Assembly: GCF_030817415.1 (NCBI RefSeq) | Contig: NZ_JAUSZI010000002.1 | Span: 7,812,001-7,876,000 of the forward strand | Reading direction: 5' to 3' | Origin: Streptomyces umbrinus | GTDB lineage: Bacteria > Actinomycetota > Actinomycetes > Streptomycetales > Streptomycetaceae | Length of the DNA stretch: 64,000 nt | In this document: positions 23,174-33,490 of the stretch, piece after piece | How positions within the stretch are numbered: the first letter of the stretch is position 1 | Layout: each line of letters starts with the position of its first letter | Program-made: the position numbers and the translations under genes | Notes under the pieces: model-generated | Told to the model about the DNA's origin: nothing | The model's input: only the letters and a program-made list of their open reading frames with translations | Database searches by the model: none

Positions 23174-23674
23174 ATGTCGATCGACGTCAACAACGAGTCC
23201 GGAACCGAGGTCGACGAGCAGGCGATCCTCGACATCGCCCGCTATGCCCTCGCGCGGATGCGGATCCACCCGCTCTCCGAGCTCTCGGTGATCGTCGTGG
23301 ACGCCGACGCCATGGAGCAGCTGCACGTCCAGTGGATGGACCTGCCCGGTCCGACGGATGTCATGTCGTTTCCGATGGACGAGCTTCGGCCGCCGTCGAA
23401 GGACGACGACGAGCAGCCGCCCCAGGGGCTGCTCGGCGACATCGTGCTCTGCCCCGAGGTCGCCGAGCGGCAGGGCAAGGAAGCCGACACGCAGCACTCC
23501 ATGGACGAGGAGCTCCAGCTCCTCACCGTCCATGGAGTGCTGCATCTGCTCGGCTACGACCACGAGGAGCCGGACGAGAAGGCCGAGATGTTCGGCCTCC
23601 AGGCGGCCATCGTGAACGGCTGGCGTGCGGAGAAGGGCCTGACCGGCCCGTCCCCGGCCCCGACCGTCTCATGA
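23174..23674 (+). CDS. ybeY: YbeY, endoribonuclease / rRNA maturation factor
   Basis: 166 aa. The zinc motif [11 protein letters not shown] (HX3HX5H) defines the family. [15 protein letters not shown] and GDIVLC are the other conserved blocks. Acts in 16S rRNA 3' processing and 70S quality control. The stop overlaps the next gene's ATG (ATGA at 23671-23674). Part of the phoH-ybeY-CNNM-YjbR string. Confidence 0.96.
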   Translation: MSIDVNNESGTEVDEQAILDIARYALARMRIHPLSELSVIVVDADAMEQLHVQWMDLPGPTDVMSFPMDELRPPSKDDDEQPPQGLLGDIVLCPEVAERQGKEADTQHSMDEELQLLTVHGVLHLLGYDHEEPDEKAEMFGLQAAIVNGWRAEKGLTGPSPAPTVS

Positions 23675-24975
23675 GCCCGCAACTCGTCGTAGGCGCCATC
23701 ACCCTTGTCGTGGTCGCCTGGCTCGCCGCCTGCGCGGAGGCCGGTCTCGCCCGCGTCTCCAGCTTCCGTGCCGAGGAGGCCGTACGGTCCGGCCGCCGCG
23801 GCAGCGCCAAGCTCGCCCAGGTCGCCGCCGACCCGACCCGCTATCTGAACGTGGCGCTGCTGGTGCGCGTCGCCTGCGAGATGGCGTCCGCCGCGCTCGT
23901 CACGTACGCCTGTCTGAAGGAGTTCACCGAGACCTGGGAGGCGCTCGCCGTCGCCATCGGCGTGATGGTCCTCGTCTCGTACGTGGCGGTCGGCGTCTCC
24001 CCGCGCACCATCGGCCGCCAGCACCCGCTGAACACCGCGACGGCGGCCGCGTACGTACTGCTGCCGCTCGCCAGGATCATGGGCCCGATCCCGCCGCTCC
24101 TGATCCTCATCGGCAACGCGCTCACGCCCGGCAAGGGCTTCAGGCGCGGCCCGTTCGCCTCCGAGGCCGAGCTGCGGGCGATGGTCGACCTCGCGGAGAA
24201 GGAGTCGCTCATCGAGGACGAGGAGCGCCGCATGGTGCACTCCGTCTTCGAGCTGGGCGACACGCTCGTACGGGAGGTCATGGTCCCGCGTACGGACCTG
24301 GTGGTCATCGAGCGCTACAAGACGATCCGGCAGGCGCTGACGCTGGCCCTGCGGTCCGGTTTCTCCCGCGTCCCCGTCACGGGGGAGAGCGAGGACGACA
24401 TCGTGGGGATCGTGTACCTGAAGGACCTGGCCAGGAAGACGCACATCAGCCGGGACGCGGAGAGCGAGCTGGTGTCGACGGCGATGCGGCCCGCCGCCTT
24501 CGTCCCCGACACGAAGAACGCCGGCGATCTGCTGCGCGAGATGCAGCAGGACCGCAACCACGTCGCCGTCGTCATCGACGAGTACGGCGGCACGGCCGGC
24601 ATCGTCACCATCGAGGACATCCTCGAGGAGATCGTCGGCGAGATCACCGACGAGTACGACCGTGAACTGCCGCCCGTGGAGGACCTCGGCGACGACCGCT
24701 ACCGGGTGACCGCACGGCTCGACATCGGCGACCTCGGCGAGCTGTACGGCTTCGAGGCGTACGACGACGAGGACGTCGAGACGGTCGGCGGCCTCCTCGC
24801 GAAGGCCCTCGGCCGCGTGCCCATCGCCAGCGCCTCGTCGGTGGTCGAACTGCCCGACGGGCGCGAGCTGCGGCTCACGGCGGAGGCCTCGGCCGGCCGC
24901 CGGAACAAGATCGTCACGGTGCTGGTCGAGCCCGTGGGCCCGGCCGGCTCCCCCGAGGAGGAGAAGCCGGAGTGA
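23671..24975 (+). CDS. CNNM/CorC family membrane protein (hemolysin C-like)
   Basis: 434 aa. The N-terminal DUF21 transmembrane domain (residues about 1-170) has helices such as [17 protein letters not shown] and [23 protein letters not shown] pair follows ([16 protein letters not shown] ... [11 protein letters not shown], then [20 protein letters not shown]), and a C-terminal CorC_HlyC domain. Family members are linked to magnesium/cobalt efflux; the older name 'hemolysin' is historical. Start overlaps ybeY and stop overlaps the YjbR-like gene, indicating tight cotranslation. Confidence 0.92.
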   Translation: MSPQLVVGAITLVVVAWLAACAEAGLARVSSFRAEEAVRSGRRGSAKLAQVAADPTRYLNVALLVRVACEMASAALVTYACLKEFTETWEALAVAIGVMVLVSYVAVGVSPRTIGRQHPLNTATAAAYVLLPLARIMGPIPPLLILIGNALTPGKGFRRGPFASEAELRAMVDLAEKESLIEDEERRMVHSVFELGDTLVREVMVPRTDLVVIERYKTIRQALTLALRSGFSRVPVTGESEDDIVGIVYLKDLARKTHISRDAESELVSTAMRPAAFVPDTKNAGDLLREMQQDRNHVAVVIDEYGGTAGIVTIEDILEEIVGEITDEYDRELPPVEDLGDDRYRVTARLDIGDLGELYGFEAYDDEDVETVGGLLAKALGRVPIASASSVVELPDGRELRLTAEASAGRRNKIVTVLVEPVGPAGSPEEEKPE

Positions 24976-25331
24976 CCCCGCAGGAGCTGCGCACGTTCTG
25001 CCTGTCCTTCAACGCGACCGTCGAGGACTTCCCCTTCACCCCGGAGTTCTCGGTCTTCAAGGTGCTGGGAAAGCTGTTCGCCCTGACCCGCCTGGACGCA
25101 CGGCCGCTCACGGTGAACCTGAAGTGCGACCCCGATGACGCGGTGCGCCTGCGCGGCGAGTACGAGGGCCTGATCATCCCCGGCTACCACATGAACAAAC
25201 GCCACTGGAACACGGTGACGGTCGACGGAGACCTCCCTGACCGGCTGGTCAGGGAGCTCATCGAGGACTCGTACGACCTGGTGGTCGCCGGTCTACCGAA
25301 GGCCGAGCGGCTGCGACTCGACCGCCCCTGA
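24972..25331 (+). CDS. MmcQ/YjbR family protein
   Basis: 119 aa from GTG 24972, overlapping the CNNM stop as GTGA. Single YjbR (CyaY-like, double-wing) domain with LKCDPDDAVRLRGEYEGLIIPGYHMNKRHWNTV, the family's conserved block, here given as positions about 54-86. Often described as DNA-binding by fold; the role is unknown. Its last 39 bases overlap the convergent MFS gene on the opposite strand. Confidence 0.9.
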   Translation: MTPQELRTFCLSFNATVEDFPFTPEFSVFKVLGKLFALTRLDARPLTVNLKCDPDDAVRLRGEYEGLIIPGYHMNKRHWNTVTVDGDLPDRLVRELIEDSYDLVVAGLPKAERLRLDRP

Positions 25332-26792
25332 CGTCCGCCGGCCGAGTCCGACCGCGACCAGCACCGCCGCCCCCAGCACGATCGCCGCGTCCAGTGCCAC
25401 CACCGTGTGGACGCCGGAGAGGAGGTTCGGGGCCGTGGTGGCCAGGATGCCGAGGAGTGGGATGCCCAGGGTGAGGCCGACCTGTTGGGTGGAGGTCACC
25501 AGGCCTGTGGCCAGGCCCTGTTCGTGGTCGGGGACACCCGAGGTGACGGTCAGGCCGTACGAGATGATCGCGCCCAGGTGGCACATGCAGGCCAGTGACA
25601 CCGCGACCGTGGCCAGCCAGACCGACCAGCCGCCGGTGCCGAGAGCGAGCAGGGAAGCGATGAACGCGCCCTGGCCGGCGAGCGAGGCGACCAGTGTGCG
25701 GCGGGCGCCGAGGCGGCCGATGACCTTCGGGGCGTAGGTGCCCGCCACCGCGGACATCACGCCCACGACGCCGAAGACCAGGCCCGTCTCGAAGGCCGAC
25801 AGGTGCAGGGTCTCCTGGAGGTAGAGCGTCAGGACGAAGATCACCGTCGACATCATCGAGAAGGTGACCAGTCCGCCCAGGTTGCCCCACGCCACCGTGC
25901 GGCGGCGCAGCATCGGCAGGGAGACCAGGGGCTCCGCGGTGCGCGACTCGACGTACCCGAAGAGCGCGAGCAGGGCGACTCCGGCGACCAGGGTCGCGAT
26001 CACGTCCGCGCTGCCGAAGCCGCGTTCCGCCGCCGTCGACAGAGCGTAGATCAGGGCCAGCAGACCGCCGGTGACGGTCACCGCGCCCGGCACGTCCAGG
26101 CGGGGACGCTCGGTGTGCCGGGACTCCGGGAGCAGGGTCGGGGCCAGTGGCAGCACGATCAGGGCGAAGAGCGTCAGCAGGCCCATCGTCGAGCGCCAGC
26201 CGAACGCGTCCGTCAGGACCCCGCCCGCCACCATGCCGACGGTGAAGCCCAGGGAGAGCAGGGTGCCGCTGATGCCGAGGGCACGGTCGCGGGCCGGGCC
26301 CTCCGGGAACGTCGTCGTCAGCAGCGACATGCCCGTCGGTACGATCGCCGCCGCGCCGAGGCCCTGCAGTGCCCGTCCGGCCAGGAACGACGCCGGGTCC
26401 CAGGCGAAGGTCGCGAGCAGCGAGGCCGCGCCGAAGAGGGCCAGCCCGGCGAGGAACAGCCTGCGGCGCCCGTACAGGTCACCCATCCGTCCGAAGAGCA
26501 GCAGGAATCCACCGGACGGCAGTGCGAACGCCGTGACCGCCCACTGGAGGGCCGACTGGCTCATGCCCAGGTCCTGGCCGAGCACCGGCAGGGCCACGTT
26601 CAGCACGGAGAAGTCGAGCGCGACCATGAACTGGGCCGCGCAGAGGACGAAGAGGACGAGTTTGTCTCGGGGGGAGAGGTGGGGGGCGGGGGATGGCGTT
26701 GTGGTTGGGGCTGCCGGTTCTCGATCGGTGGGTTCGTGGTTGTGTCCGCGTTCGCGTTCTTGCTCGTGTACGGGGGAGGGTTCGATCGCCAT
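25293..26792 (-). CDS. MFS drug efflux transporter (DHA2, EmrB/QacA type)
   Basis: 499 aa from ATG 26792. About 14 transmembrane segments begin at VLFVLCAAQFMVALDFSVLN, with motif A GRMGDLYGRRRLF and the motif C-like GISGTLLSLGFTVGMVAGG. The length and the 14-helix layout fit proton-driven multidrug or antibiotic exporters. It is divergent from an XRE-type regulator with 90 bp between, which probably controls it. The 3' end overlaps the YjbR-like gene tail-to-tail by 39 bp. Confidence 0.92.
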   Translation of the reverse strand: MAIEPSPVHEQERERGHNHEPTDREPAAPTTTPSPAPHLSPRDKLVLFVLCAAQFMVALDFSVLNVALPVLGQDLGMSQSALQWAVTAFALPSGGFLLLFGRMGDLYGRRRLFLAGLALFGAASLLATFAWDPASFLAGRALQGLGAAAIVPTGMSLLTTTFPEGPARDRALGISGTLLSLGFTVGMVAGGVLTDAFGWRSTMGLLTLFALIVLPLAPTLLPESRHTERPRLDVPGAVTVTGGLLALIYALSTAAERGFGSADVIATLVAGVALLALFGYVESRTAEPLVSLPMLRRRTVAWGNLGGLVTFSMMSTVIFVLTLYLQETLHLSAFETGLVFGVVGVMSAVAGTYAPKVIGRLGARRTLVASLAGQGAFIASLLALGTGGWSVWLATVAVSLACMCHLGAIISYGLTVTSGVPDHEQGLATGLVTSTQQVGLTLGIPLLGILATTAPNLLSGVHTVVALDAAIVLGAAVLVAVGLGRRTSGAVESQPLGLR

Positions 26793-26882
26793 GGCACGAG
26801 CTTGTGGCCGTCGGAATATCGGTGGGGAGCCGGAACTTATGCTGGTGGTCGCAACACCAGCCACCCGGAGGGGGATTCGTAC

Positions 26883-27758
26883 GTGGTTGACGACGTGCTC
26901 AAGACCCGTCGGCTGAGTGAGCTGCGTGAGTTCCTGATGAGCCGCAGGGCGCGGGTGTCCCCGGCCGAGGCCGGGTTGCCGGACGGCGGTGCCCGTCGGC
27001 GTACTCCGGGGCTGCGTCGCGAGGAGGTCGCCGTACTCGCGGGTGTCGGCGCGTCCTGGTACCAGTGGCTGGAGCAGGGGCGGGACATCTCCGTCTCGCC
27101 GCAGGTCCTCGACTCGGTGGCCCGTGTGCTGCGGCTGAGCAACGCCGAGCGGCGCCACCTGTATCTGCTCGCCGGGCTCAATCCGCCCGCGCCCGAGGTC
27201 GCGCCCGGGGACCGGGACATGTGCGAGGGGCTGCGGCGGCTGATCGACACGTGGATGCCGTTTCCGGCGCACATCATGGACGCGTACTACAACTGCGTCA
27301 TGTACAACGACGCCGCCGGGGCGGTCCTCGGCATGCGTCCCAAGGACATGCAGAACTGCCTCCTCGACTTCTTCACCGACCCCCTCTACCGGGGGCGGTC
27401 GCTGACCTGGCAGGAGAACGCCCGGACGGTCGTCGCCCAGTTCCGCGCCTCCTGCGCCGCCGCGCCCGACGACGAGGGGTTCCAGGACGTAGTGGCCAGG
27501 GCGAAGGCGGCCAGTGCCGAGTTCACGGAGCTGTGGGAGAGGCGGGACATCGAGGCTCCGGGGCAGACGCGCAAGGAGCTCGACCATCCGCTGGTCGGGG
27601 TGCTGGTCCTGGAGGCGACCGCCATGAAGGTGCCGGCGCGGCCCGACCTCACGATCGTGCTGCACACACCGCTGCCCGAGGCGAACACCTCGGCGAAGCT
27701 GGAGTGGCTGGCCTCCGCGGAGGGGCGGCGTGGGGCGATGTATCCGGTTGCCGGGTAG
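26883..27758 (+). CDS. XRE-family regulator with MmyB-like ligand domain
   Basis: 291 aa from GTG 26883. The N-terminal helix-turn-helix has RRTPGLRREEVAVLAGVG and WYQWLEQGRDISVS; the C-terminal MmyB-like PAS-type domain (from about residue 115, FPAHIMDAYYNCVMYND) is thought to bind small hydrophobic ligands. MmyB-type regulators commonly sit divergent from the transporter or oxidoreductase they control; here that is the MFS pump. Start not certain; GTG 26895 is also possible. Confidence 0.9.
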   Translation: MVDDVLKTRRLSELREFLMSRRARVSPAEAGLPDGGARRRTPGLRREEVAVLAGVGASWYQWLEQGRDISVSPQVLDSVARVLRLSNAERRHLYLLAGLNPPAPEVAPGDRDMCEGLRRLIDTWMPFPAHIMDAYYNCVMYNDAAGAVLGMRPKDMQNCLLDFFTDPLYRGRSLTWQENARTVVAQFRASCAAAPDDEGFQDVVARAKAASAEFTELWERRDIEAPGQTRKELDHPLVGVLVLEATAMKVPARPDLTIVLHTPLPEANTSAKLEWLASAEGRRGAMYPVAG

Positions 27759-27921
27759 CGCGGGGGTGGCCGGGCAGCGGGGGGAGCAGGGTGGCGGAGG
27801 TAGGCGGTAGCCCGGGGCTGCCGGGATGAGTGTGCAGGGTTTGCAGCTGTGTCGGGTCTACGGCTGGGCGGTGTCGCGTACCGCCGCGCGGGGATCGGGT
27901 GGGGCTTCGTATGCTCTGGGC

Positions 27922-28275
27922 ATGACCGACAGCACCGCGCTCGATCCCGAGGACCGCAAGATCGTCACCCTGGCCCGTTCCGTGCGGGCCCGCAATGGTG
28001 TGCCCGAGGGGGCGGCCGTGCGGGACGAAACCGGCCGTACGTATGTTGCGGGGACCGTTGACCTGCCTTCTCTGCGGCTCAGTGCGCTGCAGACCGCGGT
28101 GGCCATGGCCGTGGCTTCCGGGGCGAAGGCGTTGGAGGCGGGGGCTGTGGTGACCGAGGCGGAGTCCTTGGCGGACGGCGATCTGGCGGTTGTACGGGAT
28201 CTTGGTGGGCCGGGGACGGTTGTGCTGGTTGCCGGGCTTGATGGGGAGGTTCGGGTGCGGGTGGCTGCGGGCTGA
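27922..28275 (+). CDS. Cytidine-deaminase-like protein lacking zinc ligands
   Basis: 117 aa from ATG 27922. A TATGCT -10 box at 27910-27915 would place transcription start at the ATG, so the mRNA is probably leaderless. The order ETGRTYVAGTVDLPS-LRLSALQTAVAMAVASG parallels cytidine deaminase (GxxYxGxNxEN ... CAExxA). The Cys/His-Ala-Glu is replaced by Ser-Ala-Leu-Gln, and the PCxxC motif is absent (VVRDLGGPGTVVLV). Deamination is therefore unlikely. It lies in the core gene block ahead of era. Confidence 0.7.
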   Translation: MTDSTALDPEDRKIVTLARSVRARNGVPEGAAVRDETGRTYVAGTVDLPSLRLSALQTAVAMAVASGAKALEAGAVVTEAESLADGDLAVVRDLGGPGTVVLVAGLDGEVRVRVAAG

Positions 28276-28284
28276 GGCCCGGGC

Positions 28285-28420
28285 GGTTTCCTTTCCCCAG
28301 CCCCACCCCGTTCCGAAACCGGGGCTCCGCCCCAGGCCCCGTTGGGTTTGTTGTCGGGTGCGGATTGGGTGTGGCTGGTCGCGCGGTTCCCCGCGCCCCT
28401 CAAGGGGCGCGGGTCCCACC
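28285..28420. repeat. Dispersed GC-rich intergenic repeat, copy 6 (partial); rest of the 435-bp gap
   Basis: Starts after the deaminase-like gene, with the core variant GCGCGGTTCCCCGCGCCCCT at 28381-28400 and a partial inverted arm to about 28413. The remainder of the gap to 28710 holds the palindrome at 28516-28529 and no recognisable gene. Confidence 0.75.
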
Positions 28421-28515
28421 GGTCGACTTCGGCCACATCTTCGGTCGGCGGAAGATTCCCCACCGCTTCTCTTGCAATCCCGAGCCGCTCGCGTCTCAAT
28501 GGACGACAGCTCTTC

Positions 28516-28529
28516 CGACGGACCGTCAG
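28516..28529. promoter_or_regulatory. Palindrome upstream of the first secreted gene
   Basis: CGACGG-A-CCGTCAG, a near-perfect inverted repeat about 180 bp before the 28711 gene. It resembles the palindromes before the 29485 and 30930 genes, suggesting a shared operator. Confidence 0.4.
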
Positions 28530-28710
28530 ATTCGTCGCCGCGCAGCGTGCCCGCACACCGCTCGCGGTGACTGGTCCGTGCGCACGTGAATCCCCGCACC
28601 GTCGCCGGCCCGCGAACAGGCACCGGTGGCAAGCACGCGTGCCCGCACGACGGCGCGCCCGTCGAACGTCCCCACATGGCAATTCCCGTACAAGGGAAGG
28701 GAATCCCCCA

Positions 28711-29187
28711 ATGAGATGCAAGCGACTCGGAATCGGTGCGGCGTTAGCCGCCGGCACCCTCGCCGCCGGCCTGGCCCTCGCTCCGGGCGCCGCGGCCGTC
28801 GTCCCCCAGTCCGCCACGATCATCGCCGACTGCGGCACCTACGGTGGCGGTGAGGCCACCCTCACGGCCACCCAGACCGGCACCTCCGCCACCATCACCC
28901 TCAGCTCCTCCGAGATCACCGCGCCGCTCGCCCTCGACGCGGACTCGATCGCCTCCACACTCACCATGGTGAAGGCGAGCGGTGGCACGACCGCCTTCAC
29001 TGGCACCAAGAACCCCGCGATGGCGGCGGGCGACGGTGTCTCGGTCGGCCCGCTGACCGGCACCGTGGCGCCCGGCGACAGCCTGGAGGCGTTCGGCGGC
29101 TCCCTGCAGATGGTGATCTTCGGGTTCATCACCGTGACGTGTACGGCGGAGGAAGCGCAGTCGCCGGGCCCGTTCGTGTTCGAGTGA
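28711..29187 (+). CDS. Small secreted beta-rich protein of the WxL-like cluster
   Basis: 158 aa from ATG 28711 with AAGGGAAGGGAA upstream. Signal peptide at about 1-29, ending APGAAAVV. The mature protein is rich in Thr/Ser/Ala with exactly two cysteines (ADCGTYGGG and TVTCTAEE), probably disulphide-bonded. The arrangement resembles the N-terminal domain of the next gene product (Cys near the start, LTGTVAPGD..., Cys near the end), so it may be a single-domain relative. Exported, function unknown. A perfect 17-bp hairpin terminator follows. Confidence 0.8.
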   Translation: MRCKRLGIGAALAAGTLAAGLALAPGAAAVVPQSATIIADCGTYGGGEATLTATQTGTSATITLSSSEITAPLALDADSIASTLTMVKASGGTTAFTGTKNPAMAAGDGVSVGPLTGTVAPGDSLEAFGGSLQMVIFGFITVTCTAEEAQSPGPFVFE

Positions 29188-29235
29188 GTCCCGGGCTGTA
29201 GCCCTCCCCCGTAGCCCCCCACGAGCAAGTCGAGC

Positions 29236-29276
29236 CATCGACCGGTGCCGCCTGCGCGCGGCGGCACCGGTCGATG
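29236..29276. terminator. Perfect 17-bp hairpin terminator
   Basis: Left arm 29236-29252 and right arm 29260-29276 are exactly complementary around a 7-base loop, 49 bp after the preceding stop. GC-rich without a U run, as is usual for actinobacterial terminators. Confidence 0.8.
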
Positions 29277-29320
29277 TGCTGAGCTCCCCGGGAGGCGGGC
29301 GCGTGGGGATTCCGGAGTAC

Positions 29321-29373
29321 GTCAACTTCCCCTCATCTCAAGCAAGTTGACAGAAACTGATGGCCCATCAGTT
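29321..29373. promoter_or_regulatory. Two nested inverted repeats upstream of the WxL-like gene
   Basis: GTCAACTT (29321-29328) pairs with AAGTTGAC (29344-29351); immediately after lies AACTGATGGcCCATCAGTT (29355-29373), a perfect 9-bp inverted repeat. A consensus -35 TTGACA at 29347-29352 overlaps the first repeat, and a second TTGACA is at 29391-29396; no good -10 was found. Strong candidate operator region. Confidence 0.55.
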
Positions 29374-29484
29374 CCCGTCCGGTGATTCCATTGACATTTC
29401 ACACAACCCACACATCAATGTCCCCCTGTCGGCGCAGAAGAACGCGGAAGAGCCGCTGCGCCCGCATCCTCAGGAGGGGCAACC

Positions 29485-30810
29485 ATGGGTTCAGGAACCC
29501 GAAGACGCCACCGTTGGGCGGCACTTCTCGGAGCGACCGCACTAGCGGTCACCGGGGGAGGCGCACTCGCCTGTCCCGCGAGCGCGGAGCCTCAGCAGGT
29601 CGACTTCGCCACGCACTGCGTCCCGCCGCCCATCGCGGGCATCCCGCCGATCGACGGCACGACCACCGCCAAGATCACGGTGGACAACGCCGCGCCCAAG
29701 GTGGGCGACATGGTCATCGTCACGTACACGGTGGTCAAGCCCGCCGCGTCCAACCCGGTCGACATCGCCCTGCCCGCCGACATCATGACGCCCACCGGCA
29801 AGGTCACCCTCGGTGGCGCGCAGGCCGGTGACATCACGGTCGCGGGCCCGAAGAAGAACGACCCGGTACCGGGGAAGGGTGCCTTCCCGTCGTTCTCGAT
29901 GACCGGCACCTTCACGGTCACCACCCCCGGCGCGATCACCCTCTCGCCCGGCGACTACAACATCCACACCAGCTACCTCCTGGAGCTGGACACCCCGTGC
30001 ACGGTCTCCAACCCGCCCGCCCCCGTCTCCGAGACGGTCACCGCGACGGACGGCGGACAGACCAACAACCGTGCCATCAGCCTCGGTACGGCCTCCGGGA
30101 AGCCCGGTGACAGCGTGACCGTCACCGGCGCGAACTTCACCCCGGGCGCCGCAGTCACCCTCGCCGGACGGGCCGGCGCCGCCGAGACCGCCGACAAGGG
30201 CACCGCCACCGCGAACGCGCAGGGCGCCATCAGCGGCACCCTGACCGTCAGCGACAAGGCGACGACCGGGGTCGTGGCGTACGAGGGGAGCGCCTGGAGC
30301 GACGCGAAGGGTGCCGGTCCCGCCGCCTACGTCGTCATCGACGACACGCCTCTCCCCGAAGGCAGCCAGAAGCTCAACTCCTCGGTCAAGGCAGGCACGT
30401 TGTCCATGACCCAGGCCGGTGACACCGTCGAACTCGCGGCGGTCGACTACGGCAAGGGCGGCTTCTCGCGCGGCTCCCTGCAGACGGTCACCGTCAAGGA
30501 CTTCCGCGGCGGACCCGCGGGCTGGTCCCTGACCGGCAAGGTCACCGACTTCGCCGGTCCCGGCGGGGCGAAGATCGACGCCGCCAAGCTGGGCTGGACC
30601 CCGGTCTGCGCCACCAAGACCGGCAGCCCGAGCACCTGCCGGCCCGGTTCGCCCGGCTCGGTCGGCAGCGCGGGAGCGACTCTGGCCTCCACCCCCAACG
30701 GCGCGCAGACCGGTGGTGAGTTCACCGTCGACGCCAGGCTGTCGCTGAACGTTCCGGCGTTCACCCCGCCCGGTGCGTACTCCGGCGTGCTGACGCTCAC
30801 GCTCACCTGA
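29485..30810 (+). CDS. Secreted WxL-like surface protein
   Basis: 441 aa, start ATG 29485 with AGGAGGGG at 29470-29477. Signal peptide at about 1-34 (ALAVTGGGALACPASAE). Three parts are visible. The N-terminal domain (35-185) has two cysteines. A middle Ig/IPT-like segment (about 195-285) contains GDSVTVTGANFTPGAAVTLAG. The C-terminal domain (about 290-441) has GWSLTGKVTDF and ends GAYSGVLTLTLT. The C-terminal part resembles the WxL cell-wall-binding domain, although only one WxL-type motif is clear. The next gene encodes a DUF916 protein, the usual WxL partner, which strengthens the call. Confidence 0.8.
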   Translation: MGSGTRRRHRWAALLGATALAVTGGGALACPASAEPQQVDFATHCVPPPIAGIPPIDGTTTAKITVDNAAPKVGDMVIVTYTVVKPAASNPVDIALPADIMTPTGKVTLGGAQAGDITVAGPKKNDPVPGKGAFPSFSMTGTFTVTTPGAITLSPGDYNIHTSYLLELDTPCTVSNPPAPVSETVTATDGGQTNNRAISLGTASGKPGDSVTVTGANFTPGAAVTLAGRAGAAETADKGTATANAQGAISGTLTVSDKATTGVVAYEGSAWSDAKGAGPAAYVVIDDTPLPEGSQKLNSSVKAGTLSMTQAGDTVELAAVDYGKGGFSRGSLQTVTVKDFRGGPAGWSLTGKVTDFAGPGGAKIDAAKLGWTPVCATKTGSPSTCRPGSPGSVGSAGATLASTPNGAQTGGEFTVDARLSLNVPAFTPPGAYSGVLTLTLT

Positions 30811-30825
30811 CGCTCCCGCTCGCAC

Positions 30826-30840
30826 CTGACGGTTCGTCAA
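30826..30840. promoter_or_regulatory. Palindrome between the WxL-like and DUF916 genes
   Basis: CTGACGGTTCGTCAA contains TGACG-GTT-CGTCA, about 90 bp before the DUF916 start. Similar to the palindromes before the two preceding genes. Confidence 0.4.
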
Positions 30841-30929
30841 CAGAGCTGTAAGCAGGCTCGTTTCATCGGTGGCCGGGCGCGCACCCGCCCGTCCGCCTCG
30901 TCCGACTCGCTCACCGGGGGTCCGCACCC

Positions 30930-32340
<1,411 letters not shown>

Positions 32341-32358
32341 TCAGGGACAATGGGCGTC

Positions 32359-33309
32359 ATGAGCGTTCGTACCCAGTCTTCCGAGCCGTCCGAGGCGATC
32401 CACCGCGCCGGCTTCGCCTGCTTCGTGGGCCGCCCCAATGCGGGCAAGTCCACCCTGACGAACGCTCTGGTCGGCCAGAAGGTGGCGATCACGGCGAACC
32501 AGCCGCAGACGACGCGGCACACCGTGCGCGGCATCGTGCACCGGCCCGACGCCCAGCTGATCCTCGTGGACACGCCTGGGCTGCACAAACCGCGCACGCT
32601 GCTCGGCCAGCGGCTGAACGACGTCGTACGGACGACGTGGGCCGAGGTCGATGTGATCGGGTTCTGTCTGCCGGCGAACGAGAAGCTCGGTCCCGGTGAC
32701 CGTTTCATCGCGAAGGAACTGGCGTCGATCAAGAAGACGCCGAAGATCGCGATCGTGACGAAGACCGACCTCGTGGACAGCAAGACGCTCGCCGAGCAGC
32801 TCATCGCCATCGACCAGCTCGGCAAGGAGCTCGGGTTCGAGTGGGCCGAGATCGTGCCGGTGTCCGCCGTCGGGGACAAGCAGGTCGATCTGCTCGCGGA
32901 TCTGCTGGTGCCGCTGCTTCCGGAGGGGCCCGCGCTCTATCCCGAGGGTGACCTCACGGACGAGCCCGAGCAGGTCATGGTGGCCGAGCTGATTCGTGAG
33001 GCCGCGCTGGAGGGGGTGCGGGACGAGTTGCCGCACTCCATCGCCGTTGTCGTCGAGGAGATGCTTCCCCGCGAGGACCGGCCTGCCGACAAGCCTCTTC
33101 TCGACATCCACGCGTTCGTCTATATCGAGCGGCCCAGTCAGAAGGGGATCATCATCGGGCCCAAGGGGAAGCGGTTGAAGGAGGTCGGGATCAAGTCGCG
33201 CAAGCAGATCGAGGCGCTTCTGGGTACGCCGGTTTTCCTCGACCTCCATGTCAAGGTCGCCAAGGACTGGCAACGGGATCCGCGCCAGCTGCGCAAGCTC
33301 GGCTTCTAG
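32359..33309 (+). CDS. era: Era GTPase
   Basis: 316 aa from ATG 32359 (MSVRTQSSE); ATG 32350 is in frame but less conserved. G motifs: GRPNAGKST, QTTRHTVRG, DTPGLHKPRT and TKTD. C-terminal KH domain with GIIIGPKGKRLKEVG. Binds the 3' end of 16S rRNA and acts in 30S assembly, consistent with ybeY elsewhere in this block. Followed directly by a dispersed repeat. Confidence 0.97.
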   Translation: MSVRTQSSEPSEAIHRAGFACFVGRPNAGKSTLTNALVGQKVAITANQPQTTRHTVRGIVHRPDAQLILVDTPGLHKPRTLLGQRLNDVVRTTWAEVDVIGFCLPANEKLGPGDRFIAKELASIKKTPKIAIVTKTDLVDSKTLAEQLIAIDQLGKELGFEWAEIVPVSAVGDKQVDLLADLLVPLLPEGPALYPEGDLTDEPEQVMVAELIREAALEGVRDELPHSIAVVVEEMLPREDRPADKPLLDIHAFVYIERPSQKGIIIGPKGKRLKEVGIKSRKQIEALLGTPVFLDLHVKVAKDWQRDPRQLRKLGF

Positions 33310-33311
33310 AC

Positions 33312-33490
33312 CTTTTCCTTTTCCCCAGCCCCGCCCCTTCCCGAAACTGGGGCTCCGCCCCGGGCCCCGTGGGGTGTGTTGTCGGGTGCGGGCCCGGATG
33401 TGGCTTGTCGCGCAGTTCCCCGCGCCCCTGAAAACCTAGGGGCGCGGGGAACTGCGCAGTCTTTGGGGGTTCGGGGGCGGAGCCCCCGGC
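33312..33490. repeat. Dispersed GC-rich intergenic repeat, copy 7
   Basis: Spans the whole convergent gap between era and the beta-glucosidase gene. Core at 33410-33429 and inverted arm at 33438-33457 make a perfect 20-bp stem, followed by GGGGGTTCGGGGGCGGAGCC. Bidirectional terminator candidate. Confidence 0.85.
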
